From NCBI GenBank assembly GCA_015066745.1, contig SVNW01000032.1, positions 1 to 36,721 on the forward strand: 36,721 nt of DNA, in the 5' to 3' direction. Below are positions 27,701-34,936 of the stretch, one piece after another (the stretch's first letter is position 1; each line of letters opens with the position of its first letter). The notes beneath the pieces are model-generated. The model ran no database searches and was not told the origin of the DNA. It worked only from the letters and a program-made list of their open reading frames with translations. The position numbers and the translations under genes are program-made. The stretch comes from Ruminococcus sp. (GTDB taxonomy: Bacteria > Bacillota > Clostridia > Oscillospirales > Ruminococcaceae).

Positions 27701-27950
27701 CTATTATAATGTAATACGTGAACTGCCAACAGGAAAAGGTTTTGCCGATATTGTGCTTATACCAAGAGCCGACTCTAAAAATAAACCTGCTATGATCATT
27801 GAACTTAAATATGATAAAGACGCCGATACTGCCATAAAACAGATAAAAGAAAAACGTTATGCAGGCAATCTTAAAGGCTATAGCGATGAAATATTGCTTG
27901 TCGGTGTAAACTATGATAAAGAAACTAAAAAGCATGAGTGTATTATTGAA
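24754..27950. repeat. Exact 1591-bp tandem duplication (two AAA-ATPase genes)
   Basis: Copy 1 is 24754-26344 and copy 2 is 26360-27950, with a 1606-bp period and only 15 bp between them. Each unit begins in the ribosome-binding site (GGAGGATAAC) and ends within the last codons of the gene. The encoded proteins are identical up to the last few residues. This is either a very recent duplication or an assembly product. Confidence 0.93.
24764..26368 (+). CDS. AAA-ATPase-like protein with PD-(D/E)XK nuclease domain, copy 1
   Basis: This 534-residue protein belongs to the family with an N-terminal AAA-ATPase-like domain and a C-terminal PD-(D/E)XK nuclease-like domain. The P-loop region is SHARRFGKSQAAEM (about residues 45-58), lacking the first glycine of a standard Walker A, as is usual in this family. 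Walker B is FVIIIDEWD. The nuclease core near residue 455 has an Asp in GFADIVLIP followed by IIELKY (the E-x-K). Such genes are common in gut Firmicutes and Bacteroidetes; their function is unknown. The C-terminus (SINNYGG) differs from copy 2, and its last codons contain the ribosome-binding site of copy 2. AGGAGG precedes the start. Confidence 0.9.
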   Translation: MGTYFNPSNEGFRKSAQDEIYIDKSGLLNILNKKLRAEKNCISVSHARRFGKSQAAEMIDAYYSKGCNSKELFANLEISGSPDFEKHLNKYNVIHLDISSFADDYTDNLVNEIKRHIFNEFKEIYPDIDYTNSTASVFKQVYDKTEVTNNGISVKTPFVIIIDEWDCVVRNFSDKPELVHEYLQFLHALFKSKESKEFLALGYITGILPIKKIKDESALNNFREYTMIDSKEFTPYFGFTEDEVKTLCKKYKMNLDSVKAWYDGYLINGQHMYNPNSVYQAMIDHRLESYWKNTSAFDTINTFITLNFDGLKDDVLNMLKDEKIKVNTDKFKNDFSVINSKDDALTALIHLGYLSYDNERKKAFIPNFEVATAFHLALETGNWNEIADTLSRCDEILWATIDGESDKVAELLELSHETYTSILEYNNENSLSCAITMAYFTAPAYYNVIRELPTGKGFADIVLIPRADSKNKPAMIIELKYDKDADTAIKQIKEKRYAGNLKGYSDEILLVGVNYDKETKKHECIIESINNYGG

Positions 27951-27971
27951 CGCTATGAGCAACTGCCATAA
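26370..27971 (+). CDS. AAA-ATPase-like protein with PD-(D/E)XK nuclease domain, copy 2
   Basis: This 533-residue protein is identical to copy 1 except for its end (ERYEQLP in place of ESINNYGG). It has the same AAA-like P-loop, Walker B and PD-(D/E)XK motifs. The ATG lies 1 nt after the copy 1 stop and uses GGAGG inside copy 1, so translation is probably coupled. Which of the two C-termini is ancestral cannot be told from the window. A terminator follows 20 nt after its stop. Confidence 0.9.
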   Translation: MGTYFNPSNEGFRKSAQDEIYIDKSGLLNILNKKLRAEKNCISVSHARRFGKSQAAEMIDAYYSKGCNSKELFANLEISGSPDFEKHLNKYNVIHLDISSFADDYTDNLVNEIKRHIFNEFKEIYPDIDYTNSTASVFKQVYDKTEVTNNGISVKTPFVIIIDEWDCVVRNFSDKPELVHEYLQFLHALFKSKESKEFLALGYITGILPIKKIKDESALNNFREYTMIDSKEFTPYFGFTEDEVKTLCKKYKMNLDSVKAWYDGYLINGQHMYNPNSVYQAMIDHRLESYWKNTSAFDTINTFITLNFDGLKDDVLNMLKDEKIKVNTDKFKNDFSVINSKDDALTALIHLGYLSYDNERKKAFIPNFEVATAFHLALETGNWNEIADTLSRCDEILWATIDGESDKVAELLELSHETYTSILEYNNENSLSCAITMAYFTAPAYYNVIRELPTGKGFADIVLIPRADSKNKPAMIIELKYDKDADTAIKQIKEKRYAGNLKGYSDEILLVGVNYDKETKKHECIIERYEQLP

Positions 27972-27990
27972 AACCACATCAATAACCAAA

Positions 27991-28026
27991 AAAATCCTGA
28001 AACGCTTTAAAACGCTTCAGGATTTT
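27991..28026. terminator. Bidirectional intrinsic terminator
   Basis: AAAATCCTGAA (27991-28001) pairs with TTCAGGATTTT (28016-28026), an 11-base-pair stem with a 14-base loop, and T-runs follow on both strands. It separates the converging AAA-ATPase genes and the anti-sigma-like gene. Confidence 0.85.
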
Positions 28027-28035
28027 TTTTTATAA

Positions 28036-31000
28036 TTATTTTATCTCTTTAAGATATAATTTCACTTTTTTCTGTATATTTTCAACTGTTTCATCTTCAT
28101 TTTGCCCGCCATTAAAATAAAGCTCTGTCTGTTCATCTATTATCTTATTTATTCGGGTATCGGTTATCTTGATTTTACGGGCTGATTTTATGATATCTTT
28201 CAGACGTTGTCTTGCCTCTTCTGAGATGCTTTCTACTGAATCGATATCGATTTTTACATCTCTGCCAAGAGGCGTTACAAAACTTCCTAAACGAACTTTG
28301 TTTTCTTTTTCAAAGGCAGTTCTGCTGACAGGTATGGAATAATTAAATGAATCTGAAATACTAATTATGTTTCCCTGTACCTCTTCAGAAAGAAGGGTCT
28401 CAACAAATTTCCAGGCTATATCTTTGTGTGCTGATTTTTCTGCTATGCCTACGATATAGCCGGACGACACCATAATTTCTGATTTATCCGAGGACGGATA
28501 TCCTGAAAATAAACATTCTTCACCTACAGTTTCTATTTCTATATCAAACATAGTATTTATATCTCTTATCACACCAAAATCAAGAACACACTTGTCATTT
28601 ACAAATCTTTTTTCAGAATTTTCAAACGATATCGCATCTGTCACACCTTCATCAGACGCATTATTTTTTATAACCTTCAGAAGATTTTTAAAATCATCAC
28701 TTACAAAATTACAGCTGTAATTTGAAAAATCAACAAACTCTGTTATATTATCTTTAATGAGATGATCAACCAGATCATTTTTGCTATGCATATAAAATAC
28801 ATCTCTGTTTTCCGATAATGAATACAGCTTATTAAACGACAAATCTCCTGTTTTATCCAGGACGGATTTCTTTCCGAACATAACCTGTAGTTCAAAAGTA
28901 AGTGGCAACTGATACTGGTGGCCTTCTGTCTGATAAAGCTTAAAGATATTATCAAAATAATCTTCTCTTTTTATTACTTCCGAACTGTCTATAAACTTAT
29001 TCAGATCTGTAAACATTCCCATAGCAGTATATCTGTTTATATTGATACTTCCGTCAGTTATTACTATATCGGGAACTTCTCCTTTTATAAGTTCCGTATT
29101 TAATTTATCCAGTGCAGAATTATTTGAAATACCATATCCGTATTTATTATACTCCTTTAATGTGATTTTGTAGCTGTCATTTGACTTATTAAACCCGGAG
29201 ATTTTCTTCATAACTATTTGCGGAACGCTGTCGCAGGCAATAGTTATTGTTTTTCTGCTTTGAATTTTTCTGAGGGTCTTCTCATCTACTCTTTCAAGTA
29301 CCGTGTATGATGCATCGTTTTTGCCGTCAAGCCAGACATTTTCTCCACAAAGTACAGTATCTTTTCCGTTCATAGTAAATGACTGAGGAACTTTTTCGAG
29401 GTCCGAATCTACCCAGTTTATTATTTCCTCAAAACTCTGCTCTGCTATATTGTACCCATAGATACCATCAGACTGAGAAATATAAAAATCATTCTCTTTA
29501 TCACCCTTAAAGAGCTTCCCTTCTGATGAATATTCAAACTCTGACACCAACTCCAGTTTATTATTTTCATAATCAATTTTTCTGATATCAGACTGCGAAT
29601 TTTCGGATTCTGTAATTATATAATCTCCGTCTGTGCCTTTAAATATCTGCGTGATCCTTCTGTCATTTACACTTATTTCTCTGATATAATTTCCGTCAGG
29701 ATCAAAAAAAGACAAATGATCGCTTGCCATGCATACAAATCCATCATCATTTACAAGCATATCGTTATAATCATGAAATGCATCATCATATACCTCAAGA
29801 TTGATCCTGTCGTTAATATCTCCGTCACTTCCTATATGCAGAACAGTTGATATATATAACAATTTAAAATTGCTGTCAGACACATTTCTGGATATAAGCA
29901 CATACACTTCATCATTCTCCGAAATATGCACACTTTTTATACCGCCTTCGTTTCTTTGGACAACAGGGATAGTTTTCAGAACCGTTCCGTTCATATCCGC
30001 GATCCCCAGTACACCGCCACTGAAACTTTCAGAATTATCGGTATATTCCGTCAGGACAAGACCATCATTATAATACATCGCACCGCTTGAGGCATATTTT
30101 CCACCTCGTTTTCCGGGATTGTTCATATTCGCAATCTCGGTTCTTGTTTCTTCTGAAAGATCATAGCCATATAAAATGCCTGCATCTGAATATATAAAAT
30201 CATATGCTGTATCTTCAAAATCACATTCTCCCGAAAAATTAAGGTATCCCGACATGACAGCACTGTCTGTAAGAATATCATCATATCTTAAAACAACTTC
30301 TCCGCTCTCTTTATCAAGTTCATTAAACGAATAACGAGACTGTCCGTTAAAATTATGGGAAAACACTACAGGATTTCCGTTTGACGATATAACTGCACCA
30401 CAAAATCTGCCTTCCATGTCTGCACATATATCTTCTTTTAAATATTCTTCTTCCATATCGTATGTTATCTTCTGCATAGCTATTTTTCCGAGCCTGTCTT
30501 CATAAAAAGAATAATAACCTTCATCTGATATCATAACATATATATTTGAAAGTTCATCATCAGGACAAAATTTTTCGGTTATATTTACACTGTCGATCAT
30601 TTCAAATGTCTGAGAGTCATATTCACAACAGATAAAATATGACTGTTCGTTTTCTGACAACGATCCGCAAGTCATGATATTTCCTTCTTCATTTTGCGTT
30701 ACGCTGATAACCTGCCCGAAAAAACCTGTTTGCTTGTCATATATACTTTCACCTGTTTTGTTGTCTATACAGCAGACACGGGTTTCACCGCCTGCTTTTA
30801 CATCTTCGATATAAAAAATATAACCATAGTCATCTGTCATATACATACTCATTATAAATCCTGTAGTCTGCATATCCAGTTCATATATACGTTCTTCTTC
30901 AATATTGTAAATCGCTGTTTTTTTATTATCGTTCATTTCATTTACATATGATGTAAAATACAGTTTATCGTCAACTATCTCCATATGTTCTACGTTACTG

Positions 31001-31293
31001 TTAAACTGCTCATCAAGCTGAAAAGTTTTTGTTTCCTTAAAATAATTCTGTATTTTTTTATCTACAATAACACTTTCATTTTTTTTATGACTCATATACA
31101 CAGCAGTAATCCCGCCTGCTCCGACTGCTGTTGCTACTAACCAAGCTACGATTTTCTTTGATTTTTTCACTCTTATTACCTCCGCTCTGACATCACTGTT
31201 GTCACAACAAAAGTTAAAGATACAAGGGCTGTCGGAATTATAGATATTTTCAAGCATCATATCTAATTTTTTATTGTCTTCATTTTTTTTCAT
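28036..31293 (-). CDS. Membrane sensor with extracellular solute-binding domain; probable anti-sigma factor
   Basis: This 1085-residue protein is encoded with, and overlaps by 4 nt (ATGA), the ECF sigma factor gene upstream. Residues 1-47 are cytoplasmic and charged, 48-67 form one membrane helix (IVAWLVATAVGAGGITAVYM), and the rest should be outside. Residues about 85-670 are rich in short beta-strand repeats resembling a beta-propeller. Residues about 680-1085 resemble family 1 extracellular solute-binding proteins of sugar ABC transporters, including the typical end (IIDEQTELYFNGG and VENIQKKVKLYLKEIK). There is no lipobox; the helix is the anchor. Gene order suggests that the tail holds the sigma factor until a ligand binds outside. 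The cytoplasmic part does not match a zinc anti-sigma motif that I recognise, so the function is inferred from context. Confidence 0.75.
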   Translation of the reverse strand: MKKNEDNKKLDMMLENIYNSDSPCIFNFCCDNSDVRAEVIRVKKSKKIVAWLVATAVGAGGITAVYMSHKKNESVIVDKKIQNYFKETKTFQLDEQFNSNVEHMEIVDDKLYFTSYVNEMNDNKKTAIYNIEEERIYELDMQTTGFIMSMYMTDDYGYIFYIEDVKAGGETRVCCIDNKTGESIYDKQTGFFGQVISVTQNEEGNIMTCGSLSENEQSYFICCEYDSQTFEMIDSVNITEKFCPDDELSNIYVMISDEGYYSFYEDRLGKIAMQKITYDMEEEYLKEDICADMEGRFCGAVISSNGNPVVFSHNFNGQSRYSFNELDKESGEVVLRYDDILTDSAVMSGYLNFSGECDFEDTAYDFIYSDAGILYGYDLSEETRTEIANMNNPGKRGGKYASSGAMYYNDGLVLTEYTDNSESFSGGVLGIADMNGTVLKTIPVVQRNEGGIKSVHISENDEVYVLISRNVSDSNFKLLYISTVLHIGSDGDINDRINLEVYDDAFHDYNDMLVNDDGFVCMASDHLSFFDPDGNYIREISVNDRRITQIFKGTDGDYIITESENSQSDIRKIDYENNKLELVSEFEYSSEGKLFKGDKENDFYISQSDGIYGYNIAEQSFEEIINWVDSDLEKVPQSFTMNGKDTVLCGENVWLDGKNDASYTVLERVDEKTLRKIQSRKTITIACDSVPQIVMKKISGFNKSNDSYKITLKEYNKYGYGISNNSALDKLNTELIKGEVPDIVITDGSININRYTAMGMFTDLNKFIDSSEVIKREDYFDNIFKLYQTEGHQYQLPLTFELQVMFGKKSVLDKTGDLSFNKLYSLSENRDVFYMHSKNDLVDHLIKDNITEFVDFSNYSCNFVSDDFKNLLKVIKNNASDEGVTDAISFENSEKRFVNDKCVLDFGVIRDINTMFDIEIETVGEECLFSGYPSSDKSEIMVSSGYIVGIAEKSAHKDIAWKFVETLLSEEVQGNIISISDSFNYSIPVSRTAFEKENKVRLGSFVTPLGRDVKIDIDSVESISEEARQRLKDIIKSARKIKITDTRINKIIDEQTELYFNGGQNEDETVENIQKKVKLYLKEIK

Positions 31294-31790
31294 AACAAGA
31301 GCTTCCTCCTTATCAGTTGTCTGGCTTTACTTAGTCGTGATTTAACTGTTCCGACAGGTATCCTCATAATTTGTGCGACATCTTTTTCCGAATGGTCGTT
31401 AAAATACCTGAGTGCAATTATCATTCTGTATTTATCGGGCAGTTCCCGTATCACTTCGATAAGCTCATCGTATTTTTCATTACTGACAGCGGTATCGGGC
31501 AAAGATGAAAGAAAAATATCCTTTTCCTCGGTTGTATCAAAATTTATCTGTCTTCTGTTATCCGCCTTATAACGTGTATTTTTATATGTATTTACACAGA
31601 CGGCAAACAGCCATTTTCCAAAATCTCTTGTCTTATCGTATTTGTCAAAATTTTTCATAGCTTTAAACCATGTATCCTGAAACAGATCATCTGCATCAGC
31701 GTAATTTCTGCACAGGTTGCAACACAGTCTGGACAGACGTTCCGAGTATTGTTCTATGTATTTTTCAAAAACAAGATATTTATCTTCCAC
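31290..31790 (-). CDS. ECF-type RNA polymerase sigma factor
   Basis: This 166-residue sigma-70 family protein has region 2 (LSRLCCNLCRNYADADDLFQ, then DTWFKAMKNFDKYD, then DFGKWLFAVCVNTYKN) and region 4 (LPDKYRMIIALRYFNDHSEK, then IMRIPVGTVKSRLSKARQLI). Regions 1 and 3 are absent, as in ECF factors. GTG at 31790 is the likely start because GAGGTG lies upstream at a good distance; ATG at 31805 is the alternative. It directs RNA polymerase to a set of promoters not identified here. The overlapping downstream gene is its probable anti-sigma factor. Confidence 0.9.
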   Translation of the reverse strand: MEDKYLVFEKYIEQYSERLSRLCCNLCRNYADADDLFQDTWFKAMKNFDKYDKTRDFGKWLFAVCVNTYKNTRYKADNRRQINFDTTEEKDIFLSSLPDTAVSNEKYDELIEVIRELPDKYRMIIALRYFNDHSEKDVAQIMRIPVGTVKSRLSKARQLIRRKLLL

Positions 31791-31826
31791 TTTATCACCT
31801 CGCATATTTTTATTTTGAAAGCTCTC

Positions 31827-31860
31827 ATTATATATACAGATCAAAGATGCAAAAAGTTCA
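31827..31860 (-). promoter_or_regulatory. Promoter region of the sigma factor operon
   Basis: On the minus strand a TATAAT (31827-31832) lies upstream of the start. A TGAAC at 31856-31860 resembles the -35 box of ECF promoters, so the operon could be both basally expressed and autoregulated. Neither is certain. Confidence 0.4.
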
Positions 31861-31869
31861 TTTTGATGT

Positions 31870-31912
31870 ATAAAAAATTTCCGAAGCCGAATAATGACCT
31901 CGGAAAGATTTT
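31870..31912. terminator. Terminator after the ATPase_2 gene
   Basis: An imperfect stem (TTTCCGA with TCGGAAA, one mismatch beyond) with T-runs on both sides lies just past the stop of the minus-strand ATPase_2 gene and before the sigma factor operon, insulating the two. Confidence 0.75.
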
Positions 31913-33319
31913 TTAAAAATTCATAATCTCATTTAAGTCCACAAGTATAATACTGCTGTCGGACTTCGCTTTATCTGTTAAAGAATCAGTAAATCCTGTT
32001 TTTGAAAACAACATATAATAAGTATTTGCTCTGTTTTTACTGAATATATCAGCCTTTTCCTTCAATCCATTCAGTACAGAAATATCCAGCTTTTCATTTC
32101 GCCATTTGCACTCACCGAAAATATAATCCTTGCCGTCATTTGCAACCAGATCAATTTCCTCCTGACCATGAGTAACAGGGTTTGTTCCCCACCATCTTCC
32201 GACAGAAGTAAACAATATCGGCAAATCACCGTTTGCATTTTTCACACTAAGATAATCCATGCATACTTTTTCAAAAACAAGACCCATATAACTGTTATAA
32301 TCCGGTTCAATACGCTTTTCCCACACAACTTTCTGCGCACCTGTTTCTATAAGCGTTCTGTTTGAAAAGACATAGCGATACCAGAAACGGAACATAAAAT
32401 CAGAAATACCGTAAATAGTTTTTCGTGAAGATTCCTTTTCTCCGAAAGGTGTTTCCTTATGCAATATACCAAGCTCACACAATGTCCTGATATATTTTAA
32501 ACACTTTGCAGAATCCTCGCCTATTTTTGTAGAGATCTCATTTGCTTTTGTATATCCGCTCGCAATAGCTTCAATAATCGCACTATAAACTCCCGGCTCC
32601 TGCACTTCCTGACGAAGAAGCAACAATGTTTCCTCATAGAGATAAGAAATTACTTTAAGATAAGCTCTCTTTATATTTTCTTCGACACTTTCATCTGCGC
32701 TAATCTGCTGTAAATACAACGGAGTACCGCCAAAAGCACCATACAATTCAAGCTTTTGCACATCAGAAAATCCTTCAAGAAATTTTGAACTTGTCTGATA
32801 ATTAAATGGTTTCATGTGAAGCTGGGCAGTTCTTCTTCCGAAAAGAGGACTCTTTGAACCGAGAACTTCCTTTTCCATAAATCCCATATAACTTCCGCAA
32901 AGTATCATAAAAATATTTCCGTTTATAAGCCTATGATCAATAAGGTGCTGTAGTTCTGAAAGCAATGCTTTATTTTTCTTCACCAGATACGGAAACTCAT
33001 CGATAACAAGCACCAGCCTTTTATCCTTCTGACGTTCATCAATATATGACAATGCATTTGTCCATGATGAAAACGGCTCTAAATTACTTTCACCATAAAA
33101 GCTGAAAACAAGCGATGAAAACTTTTCGAGATTAAGTTTGTTATTGCTTTGCTCGGCTGAATAGAAAACAGTATCTTTGCCCTTGCAAAATTCATTTAAA
33201 AGAGTTGTCTTGCCTACACGTCTGCGACCATAAAGAACGAACAACTGAAATTTGTCCTGTAAATAAAGCTCATTCAGATCCGCAAGTTCCTTTTCTCTGC
33301 CAATGAAGGAATCATGCAT
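31913..33319 (-). CDS. ATP-binding protein, ATPase_2 / DUF234 family
   Basis: This 468-residue protein has an archaeal-type STAND/AAA ATPase domain (FIGREKELADLNELYL, Walker A YGRRRVGKTTLLNEF at about residues 30-44, Walker B RLVLVIDEFPYL), a winged-helix middle region, and a C-terminal DUF234 domain with a PD-(D/E)XK-like core (EEIDLVANDGKDYIF then GECKWR). The family is widespread in archaea and Clostridia and its role is unknown. The ATG at 33319 follows AAGGAG. A perfect consensus promoter with a palindrome at the start site lies upstream, so it is probably tightly repressed. Confidence 0.88.
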   Translation of the reverse strand: MHDSFIGREKELADLNELYLQDKFQLFVLYGRRRVGKTTLLNEFCKGKDTVFYSAEQSNNKLNLEKFSSLVFSFYGESNLEPFSSWTNALSYIDERQKDKRLVLVIDEFPYLVKKNKALLSELQHLIDHRLINGNIFMILCGSYMGFMEKEVLGSKSPLFGRRTAQLHMKPFNYQTSSKFLEGFSDVQKLELYGAFGGTPLYLQQISADESVEENIKRAYLKVISYLYEETLLLLRQEVQEPGVYSAIIEAIASGYTKANEISTKIGEDSAKCLKYIRTLCELGILHKETPFGEKESSRKTIYGISDFMFRFWYRYVFSNRTLIETGAQKVVWEKRIEPDYNSYMGLVFEKVCMDYLSVKNANGDLPILFTSVGRWWGTNPVTHGQEEIDLVANDGKDYIFGECKWRNEKLDISVLNGLKEKADIFSKNRANTYYMLFSKTGFTDSLTDKAKSDSSIILVDLNEIMNF

Positions 33320-33343
33320 AATATCATCTCCTTAAAGTGAATC

Positions 33344-33360
33344 TAAAGTAATTTACTTTA
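33344..33360. promoter_or_regulatory. Palindromic operator upstream of the ATPase_2 gene
   Basis: TAAAGTAA (33344-33351) and TTACTTTA (33353-33360) form a perfect palindrome around one base. It covers the predicted transcription start, 7 bases downstream of the -10 box. The cognate regulator is not in the adjoining genes. Confidence 0.6.
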
Positions 33361-33366
33361 AAGTTA

Positions 33367-33395
33367 ATTATATATTATTTTTTTTTGGGTGTCAA
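33367..33395 (-). promoter_or_regulatory. Consensus promoter of the ATPase_2 gene
   Basis: On the minus strand TTGACA (33390-33395) and TATAAT (33367-33372) are both perfect, with a 17-base spacer. This is the best-matching promoter in the window. Confidence 0.85.
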
Positions 33396-33487
33396 TGGGG
33401 GAGTGAGCGGATTTGTGAGGTTATTTGTTTTATCAGCGATTTTTTTACTTTGACTTTATTACTTTATCTGATTATAACAAAATTCAA

Positions 33488-34336
33488 TTACTCAGTTATA
33501 TAATTATTTATCCAATACTCAATTGCAGAATCTGTGATATATGCTTCATCGGGTAATTTACGCCACGATTCGCCCTGCCTCTGATTAATAATATCATATG
33601 GAATAGTATTTTCAAAACCTTGTATATGTTGTGGTATACTACAGTATCCGTATTCATCAGGAGTTCCGATATGCAATTTTTCGGCGTGTTTTAGTCTTCC
33701 GTTTTCCTCCTCAATAACATGCACAACCAGATGACGCGAACTTAGCATAACACTTCCTGTATAATAAGAAAACATTCCAAGATAAGGACGATAAGAAAAA
33801 TCCATAGTATTGTAATCAGCTCCTATATCACCGATTTTATACACCTCTGTACCATCAAAACCATATAAGGTAGCTCCTGCAACACTATACTGGACTGAAA
33901 GTTCAGGAATGGTATCTCCATCAATATGTATCATATATGCAGAACACTTTTGTTTTAAACTACCTGAACTCAGCTCTTCATTAAATGAACGCACAAACTC
34001 TGCATATGCTTTTTGATAATCCTGAACCGGATACAATTGTGAATATGGATGTTTTCTTATTTCTTCTGCTTCTTCATCGTCATTTATTCTTCTTTCTTCT
34101 GCATCTTCATCATCATTTACTGATGTATCTTGTGGAACAGTACTATTTTCCGTTGTAAAACAATCCGATAGTTGTTGCTCCTGTGCTAATGTATTATACA
34201 GATCACTGTTATTGTTTGTTTCATGATTATACAGATATACTGAATTATTATGAGAACTGCTGTTATCGTCTGTTTGTGTACAGCCGGAAAAGGCAGTTAA
34301 AGCTACAAGTAAAGATATTATTAAAGATTTTTTCAT
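33488..34336 (-). CDS. Putative lipoprotein of unknown function
   Basis: This 282-residue protein has a lipoprotein signal peptide (MKKSLIISLLVALTAFSGC, lipobox AFSGC, lipidated Cys19). After a low-complexity Asn/Ser segment there is an acidic tandem repeat (INDDEEAEEIRKH following NDDEDAEERR at about residues 75-96). The mature domain begins near LYPVQDYQKAYAEFVRSF and contains HIDGDTIPELSVQYS, a pattern common in uncharacterised secreted proteins of Ruminococcus and Clostridium. It probably faces the outside. It lies 68 nt after the LRR gene and may be co-transcribed with it. I do not recognise the family. Confidence 0.8.
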   Translation of the reverse strand: MKKSLIISLLVALTAFSGCTQTDDNSSSHNNSVYLYNHETNNNSDLYNTLAQEQQLSDCFTTENSTVPQDTSVNDDEDAEERRINDDEEAEEIRKHPYSQLYPVQDYQKAYAEFVRSFNEELSSGSLKQKCSAYMIHIDGDTIPELSVQYSVAGATLYGFDGTEVYKIGDIGADYNTMDFSYRPYLGMFSYYTGSVMLSSRHLVVHVIEEENGRLKHAEKLHIGTPDEYGYCSIPQHIQGFENTIPYDIINQRQGESWRKLPDEAYITDSAIEYWINNYITE

Positions 34337-34404
34337 AAATATATCCCCCTCACCAGATATCCGGTTATTTTTTTATAAATCACGTCTGAAAAAAATTTTA
34401 CAGC

Positions 34405-34773
34405 TTATCTTAAATTATCAGTTGAAATAACGGTGTCAGGGTTATCTTTACTGTAGATTTTATTATCCTTTACATAATAATACTTACTGTCTTCAAGGAT
34501 AATTTCTTTAAGTTTCGTACTTCCTTCAATTGCCGATATTGCAATATAACTTACTGACGGCGGAATAACAAGTCGCTCCAGGTTTTCACAAAATGAAAAT
34601 GCTCCCCATGCGATCCATGTTACTGTATCCGGTATTTCTATACTTACAACGGTTTTACAAAAACGAAAAGCTTTTTCTTCAATTATGTGTACTTCGTTTG
34701 GGATGACTACATGTGTTTCTGTGCCGGTGTACTTGTAAAGTTTTCCTGATCTGATGTTAAAATTATTTTCCAT
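34405..34773 (-). CDS. Small BspA-like leucine-rich-repeat protein
   Basis: This 122-residue protein consists of about four LRR_5 (BspA-type) repeats (VVIPNEVHIIEEKAFRFC, VSIEIPDTVTWIAWGAFSFC, LERLVIPPSVSYIAISAIEG) and a short tail (YYYVKDNKIYSKDNPDTVIS). BspA-type repeats usually occur in large surface proteins that mediate adhesion. This one has no signal peptide or anchor, so it could be cytoplasmic or a fragment of a larger gene. AAGGAG lies ten bases before the ATG. Confidence 0.82.
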   Translation of the reverse strand: MENNFNIRSGKLYKYTGTETHVVIPNEVHIIEEKAFRFCKTVVSIEIPDTVTWIAWGAFSFCENLERLVIPPSVSYIAISAIEGSTKLKEIILEDSKYYYVKDNKIYSKDNPDTVISTDNLR

Positions 34774-34794
34774 GTGGTTTTACTCCTTTTAAAT

Positions 34795-34836
34795 TTAATT
34801 TTTTGGGGTTGAAGATTTGTTTTGATTAATAATCAT
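34795..34836 (-). CDS. Possible 13-codon leader ORF
   Basis: A short frame reading MIINQNKSSTPKN has a strong AAGGAG seven bases before its ATG and ends 22 nt before the LRR gene start. It lies between the promoter at 34908-34936 and that gene. It resembles no known peptide; it may be a translated leader that tunes expression, or chance. Confidence 0.35.
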   Translation of the reverse strand: MIINQNKSSTPKN

Positions 34837-34907
34837 TTGATCACTCCTTAATTGATTTATGTCATTATGCTTATGTTTGTGTATTGGATGATATAATATC
34901 GTTTAAT

Positions 34908-34936
34908 AGTATACAAAAAAAGATTTTCAGTTTACA
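34908..34936 (-). promoter_or_regulatory. Possible promoter of the LRR gene, within the last CRISPR repeat
   Basis: On the minus strand TGTAAA (34931-34936), a 17-base spacer and TATACT (34908-34913) point at the LRR gene. The -35 box lies in the degenerate terminal CRISPR repeat. Confidence 0.45.

Noticed and set aside
26054-27989. Hydrophobic minus-strand frames inside both AAA-ATPase copies
   Set aside because: They are duplicated only because the gene is duplicated, and have no start signals.
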